Below are positions 61,118 through 64,000 of a DNA stretch of 64,000 bases, in pieces. Position 1 is the stretch's first letter, and each line of letters starts with the position of its first letter. Source of the stretch: Microvirga sp. TS319 (GTDB lineage: Bacteria; Pseudomonadota; Alphaproteobacteria; Rhizobiales; Beijerinckiaceae); contig NZ_JBGGGT010000002.1 in NCBI RefSeq assembly GCF_041276405.1, positions 657,001-721,000 on the forward strand, read 5' to 3'. Below the pieces are notes generated by a model. It saw only the letters and a program-made list of their open reading frames with translations. It was not told the DNA's origin and made no database searches. The translations under genes and the position numbers were made by a program.

Positions 61118-62968
61118 CTATTGTCGTGATCGAGATCGAGGGCGCGACCTGCGCGGACGCTTCCCAACCTCTCCTGACTGCTGGGGGGCAGAGTTTAGAG
61201 CAGGCCAGTCATCAAGTAGGCGACGCCGCAAATCTGCGGCTAGGCCGGGGCTCTGCACATAAATTCCAATCTCAGCCTGCGGAGCATCACTCCGCGTGTC
61301 CGCTGACGACCAGTTCAGGCTGGTGATCACGACATGGTCCTCATCCCACAGGAGGAACTTGCCATGGAGTTCACGATCAGGGATTTGGACAAGGCGGACA
61401 CCCGCAGCTGCTGCAATCCCCGAGAGATCTCGCGCATCCTGCTTCGTGACTGGTCCTGAGGGGCGGGAGTAACAAATCACGGCATCGACCAGTCTTTTCC
61501 CGGCCTTTACCATGGGGACAATCGTACGGGCTTCGGCAGCAACCCCAAACCGATCGCCTCCGATCACAATTGAGTGCTCCGCCGTCTCCCGAGCTTGCCG
61601 TATGAGAGCGCCATGTCCATCGCCGGTGACAATCTGCAAGCGCGCGTCTCCGCTAGGAGCCGATTGCTTCTTCAGCGTCCGGGCCATTGTCGTCAGGTCG
61701 GCTGCAACAGGCGAACTCGTTGACGATCCAAAGACCAACTCTGCAAATTCCTGCGCCACCCAGGCAACGGCGTGCGGGTGACGCACCGCAAGCGAGGCTT
61801 CCACGCGATGAAATCCCGTTGAGAGCCAGTTGCAGGATCCGACGACGGCGATATGCTCTCCCTCGGGCCCCTCGCCACGGTCCGCAATCAGGAGCTTGGC
61901 GTGGGAACGGGTCGAGTACAAGTGGACTCGTGCTCGATTGCGCAGGTGGTGATCCGTCCCGATCCGATGGTTGATGGCGATTGCGGCTTCAAGGTTGGCA
62001 ATGCGGGACTTCTCATCCTTTGCGGCGCCCCAGAAAATATCGATGCGAACGCCTCGCTTGGCCGCGCGCCGGAACTCGTCCTCAAGTTCGACAAAGGCAG
62101 CTTCCCGTAAGAACGTCGAGTGCATGACCACGCGTTCCCGAGCATGGCGCAGCACGTCCAGCAGTAGCTCACGGTGATCGTGTCCCGTCAGGACGAGATC
62201 AGACGGATTGAGGGGCGGTATCGACACGGGGTCGGTCAGGTCTGCACGGGCCGATGCGGGACGTTTTGCGGAGCGAGCGCGGATCACTACGCCGGTCTGT
62301 GTCCCGGCGGCGGCCCGGTGGAGGGCATTGATAAGGTCCTGCGGAGGATGCGGGGGAAGCCCTTTGATCTTGTCACCGATGATCGTGAACAAGGCGAATT
62401 GATCTAAGGTCGCCGAGGCGTTGAAGTCAACGCTCGACAGCTCCTCGTCATCGGCAAGCACCTGGTCGACGGCGCCATAGAGGTCGTGGGCGCTCATGTT
62501 GCCCCAGCCTCCTTCGACGATGATACGACGCACATCGTATTCTCTCTCGATGGTTTCGAGTTCGCCTGACCGATATGGCTTGAGATCCCGAAGCCCGAAA
62601 GCCTTCCATTCAAACGGCTCCATGACGAACGAAACTCGTCTTGCGGTGCGTTTGATCACCGCCGGCAGGATATCAAACGTCTCAATGGCTTCGCGCCCGG
62701 CTCGGGTTGCCCGGAAGGCGGCGCCCCTCCGGGCGGCTGCTAGCTCAACCCATCCAAAACGCATCATGCGCAGAATGATCTCGTTGACCAATCGCGCGGG
62801 AAGACACGCGTCCGCAGCAAGATCCGCTGCTGTCTGTGGCGTGACAGACAGCGCCCAAAGGACCAGCCGGTCCACGCCGCTCCAGTGACGCCCCTTGTCG
62901 ACCCACACCCGCAGCCTAGCGAGCTTGACCGGAACCGCGACCCGAATGGTATTGCTCTTGCGACTCAT
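61118..62968 (-). CDS. Two-HKD phospholipase D-like nuclease protein
   Basis: 616 residues. The N-terminal 90 or so form a winged helix (LARLRVWVDKGRHWSGVDRLVLWALSV...ACLPARLVNEIILRMMRFGWVEL). Two PLD active-site motifs follow: HAKLLIAD...GSCNW with His356 and HGKFLLWD...SLNW with His535, so a complete two-lobed PLD unit in one chain. The C-terminus is very basic (RPRRSRPRSRSRQ). No signal peptide. PLD proteins of this sort act on DNA or RNA in defence systems. The start at 62968 overlaps the helicase stop as ATGA, which shows tight coupling with the SF1 helicase, an arrangement found in Mokosh systems. Confidence 0.88.
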   Translation of the reverse strand: MSRKSNTIRVAVPVKLARLRVWVDKGRHWSGVDRLVLWALSVTPQTAADLAADACLPARLVNEIILRMMRFGWVELAAARRGAAFRATRAGREAIETFDILPAVIKRTARRVSFVMEPFEWKAFGLRDLKPYRSGELETIEREYDVRRIIVEGGWGNMSAHDLYGAVDQVLADDEELSSVDFNASATLDQFALFTIIGDKIKGLPPHPPQDLINALHRAAAGTQTGVVIRARSAKRPASARADLTDPVSIPPLNPSDLVLTGHDHRELLLDVLRHARERVVMHSTFLREAAFVELEDEFRRAAKRGVRIDIFWGAAKDEKSRIANLEAAIAINHRIGTDHHLRNRARVHLYSTRSHAKLLIADRGEGPEGEHIAVVGSCNWLSTGFHRVEASLAVRHPHAVAWVAQEFAELVFGSSTSSPVAADLTTMARTLKKQSAPSGDARLQIVTGDGHGALIRQARETAEHSIVIGGDRFGVAAEARTIVPMVKAGKRLVDAVICYSRPSGPVTKQDARDLSGIAAAAGVRLVQIPDRELHGKFLLWDEDHVVITSLNWSSADTRSDAPQAEIGIYVQSPGLAADLRRRLLDDWPALNSAPQQSGEVGKRPRRSRPRSRSRQ

Positions 62969-64000
62969 TGGGCTTTCCCGACCAGATCCGTCCACCGCAC
63001 GATTGAGAGCTTTTTGGTTTGGCCGTTAGGGAGATACTCGTCCTTAAGCCGGTCGACCACGTCGATCATAGTGGCCAGGAAGGGCGGGGCCCCGCCTTCT
63101 TTATGGCGGCGGTAGCGCCGTCCCTGCACACGCAGAAACTCAAGACTGCCAACAATCACCAGCTGCCATTTGGCCCGGCTCAGAAGGACGTTCATGCGAC
63201 GCCGGTCCCGCAGGATCCCAAGCGCCGCTCGGCCGACATGATCATTGTTGCGCACGAGCGAGACGATGACGAGATCTGCCTCGCTGCCCTGGAACGAGTC
63301 GACCGTGCTTTGAAACGCGCTGGCATTGGCGGCGGTCATGAATCCGGAAAGGTTGTCCAGACTGCCAGACAGCTGATCGTCAATGGCCCGGCCTAAGCGT
63401 TCCACCTGCTCGTTGTAAGGTGAGAGTACTGCTAGCGTGGGGGCCTTGCCATCCGCTGTGGGTTGCGGGCGGAAGTGCGCCAGGATCTCCAACACGGCCT
63501 TGAGTTCGGCGGGATTGTGATAAGTTGGCAGCTGTTCAGCCGCGCCGGCCTCGCTTTGCATGTAAGGGAGATCGACGAACACGATCGGCGAGGAGGGCAG
63601 CCGCGGATCAGTGATGGTAAACGGCGGGGGATCGCGCTCAACCTCGTTGGCTCGCGCCGGGGCCGTTTCCAATTTCCCGTCGTAGAAGCATTCCGATATC
63701 ACAGTTGCAATCACAGGATGCATGCGGTGTTGCTGGAGGAGCTCTGTGGCAACCCGGCGGCGGCGCTGATCGGAGCGCTTCTGCCGTTCAAGCTCCTGCG
63801 TTACCAAGCTTTCGAACAGAAGCAACACCCGCCGCGCAGCGTCACAGATCTCGCTCAAGACCTTATCGTCTTCGGCGGCTTCGCGCAGCTCATCAAGGCC
63901 AAAGTCGCGGAAAATGTTGCCGACCACGATATCGCATTCGTCCAGTGCCTGTTTGACCCGTGTCTGATCGGCAAGAAAGCTCCCGATGCGGTCGGTATCG
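62965..64000 (-). CDS. SF1 (UPF1/DNA2-like) helicase, C-terminal part, runs off the window
   Basis: 345 codons without a start in the window; the frame is open to base 64000. Visible motifs of the second RecA lobe (AAA_12 type): LLQQHRMHPVIATVISECFYDGKL, IVFVDLP, LAVLSPYNEQVERL, FQSTVDSFQGSEADLVIVSLVRNN and RRRMNVLLSRAKWQLVIVGS. Walker A and B lie beyond the edge. The preceding part (FLADQTRVKQALDECDIVVGN) is helicase linker. It overlaps the PLD gene by four bases. In type I Mokosh systems the helicase carries a Ser/Thr-kinase-like domain at its N-terminus; that part is not in the window, so it cannot be tested here. Confidence 0.9.
   Translation of the reverse strand, partial: DTDRIGSFLADQTRVKQALDECDIVVGNIFRDFGLDELREAAEDDKVLSEICDAARRVLLLFESLVTQELERQKRSDQRRRRVATELLQQHRMHPVIATVISECFYDGKLETAPARANEVERDPPPFTITDPRLPSSPIVFVDLPYMQSEAGAAEQLPTYHNPAELKAVLEILAHFRPQPTADGKAPTLAVLSPYNEQVERLGRAIDDQLSGSLDNLSGFMTAANASAFQSTVDSFQGSEADLVIVSLVRNNDHVGRAALGILRDRRRMNVLLSRAKWQLVIVGSLEFLRVQGRRYRRHKEGGAPPFLATMIDVVDRLKDEYLPNGQTKKLSIVRWTDLVGKAQ

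Overview
The window looks like chromosome of a GC-rich alphaproteobacterium of the order Hyphomicrobiales (Rhizobiales), perhaps close to Microvirga, Methylobacteriaceae or Bosea. Signs of this are the codon use, a rhizobial-type phospholipid N-methyltransferase, an HWE-family sensor kinase, EcfG-type stress promoters (GGAAC-N16-CGTT), an alphaproteobacterial RpoH promoter before dnaK, and families of short palindromic intergenic repeats. The genus is an inference; no rRNA gene is present.

Bases 1-56,750 are mostly core chromosome. From left to right: a tRNA-Ser; msrA and mepA; a compact group of three general-stress genes (membrane-anchored SDR, PRC-barrel protein, histone H1-like protein), each behind its own EcfG-type promoter; a DMT exporter coupled to a RecD-like helicase; an orphan TRAP binding protein; an MltB-type transglycosylase; an HWE kinase overlapping arsC; an SDR and an MFS carrier; lepA; hrcA opposite rph-rdgB; hemW, gshB and a lipid kinase; a DUF1127/LysR divergent pair; lppC opposite rsmI-yraN; a sulfonate/taurine/nitrate-type ABC operon with an OsmC gene; glnD-grpE; alkB; gpmA, dapB, two DUF1330 genes, pmtA-pyrF; dnaK-dnaJ; a duplicated XRE-regulator module; an Ada-like methyltransferase; DUF2244 and nth; uppP; gst-queG-SDR; and an OlsB-like acyltransferase. 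hrcA, grpE, dnaK and dnaJ form the heat-shock set here. The three EcfG sites form the general-stress set.

At about 56,751 the core sequence stops inside comM (yifB), which has lost its start and roughly its first 90 codons. From there to the right edge the DNA is accessory. All its likely genes are on the minus strand, in the order expected for two or three transcription units: an SF1 (UPF1/DNA2-like) helicase running off the edge, overlapping by ATGA with a two-HKD phospholipase-D-like nuclease gene; a TA-flanked IS630-family element with an apparent frameshifted transposase; a DUF2513 gene; and an unrecognised 149-residue protein overlapping by GTGA with a protein that carries a PD-(D/E)XK nuclease signature. 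The helicase-PLD pair resembles the Mokosh anti-phage system. The nuclease pair matches no system known to me and is the best candidate here for something undescribed. comM is an established insertion site for genomic islands in other bacteria, so this is read as a defence island in comM whose far end lies beyond the window.

Start codons were chosen by ribosome-binding sites, overlaps and family length. Where they are uncertain this is said. No database search was possible.
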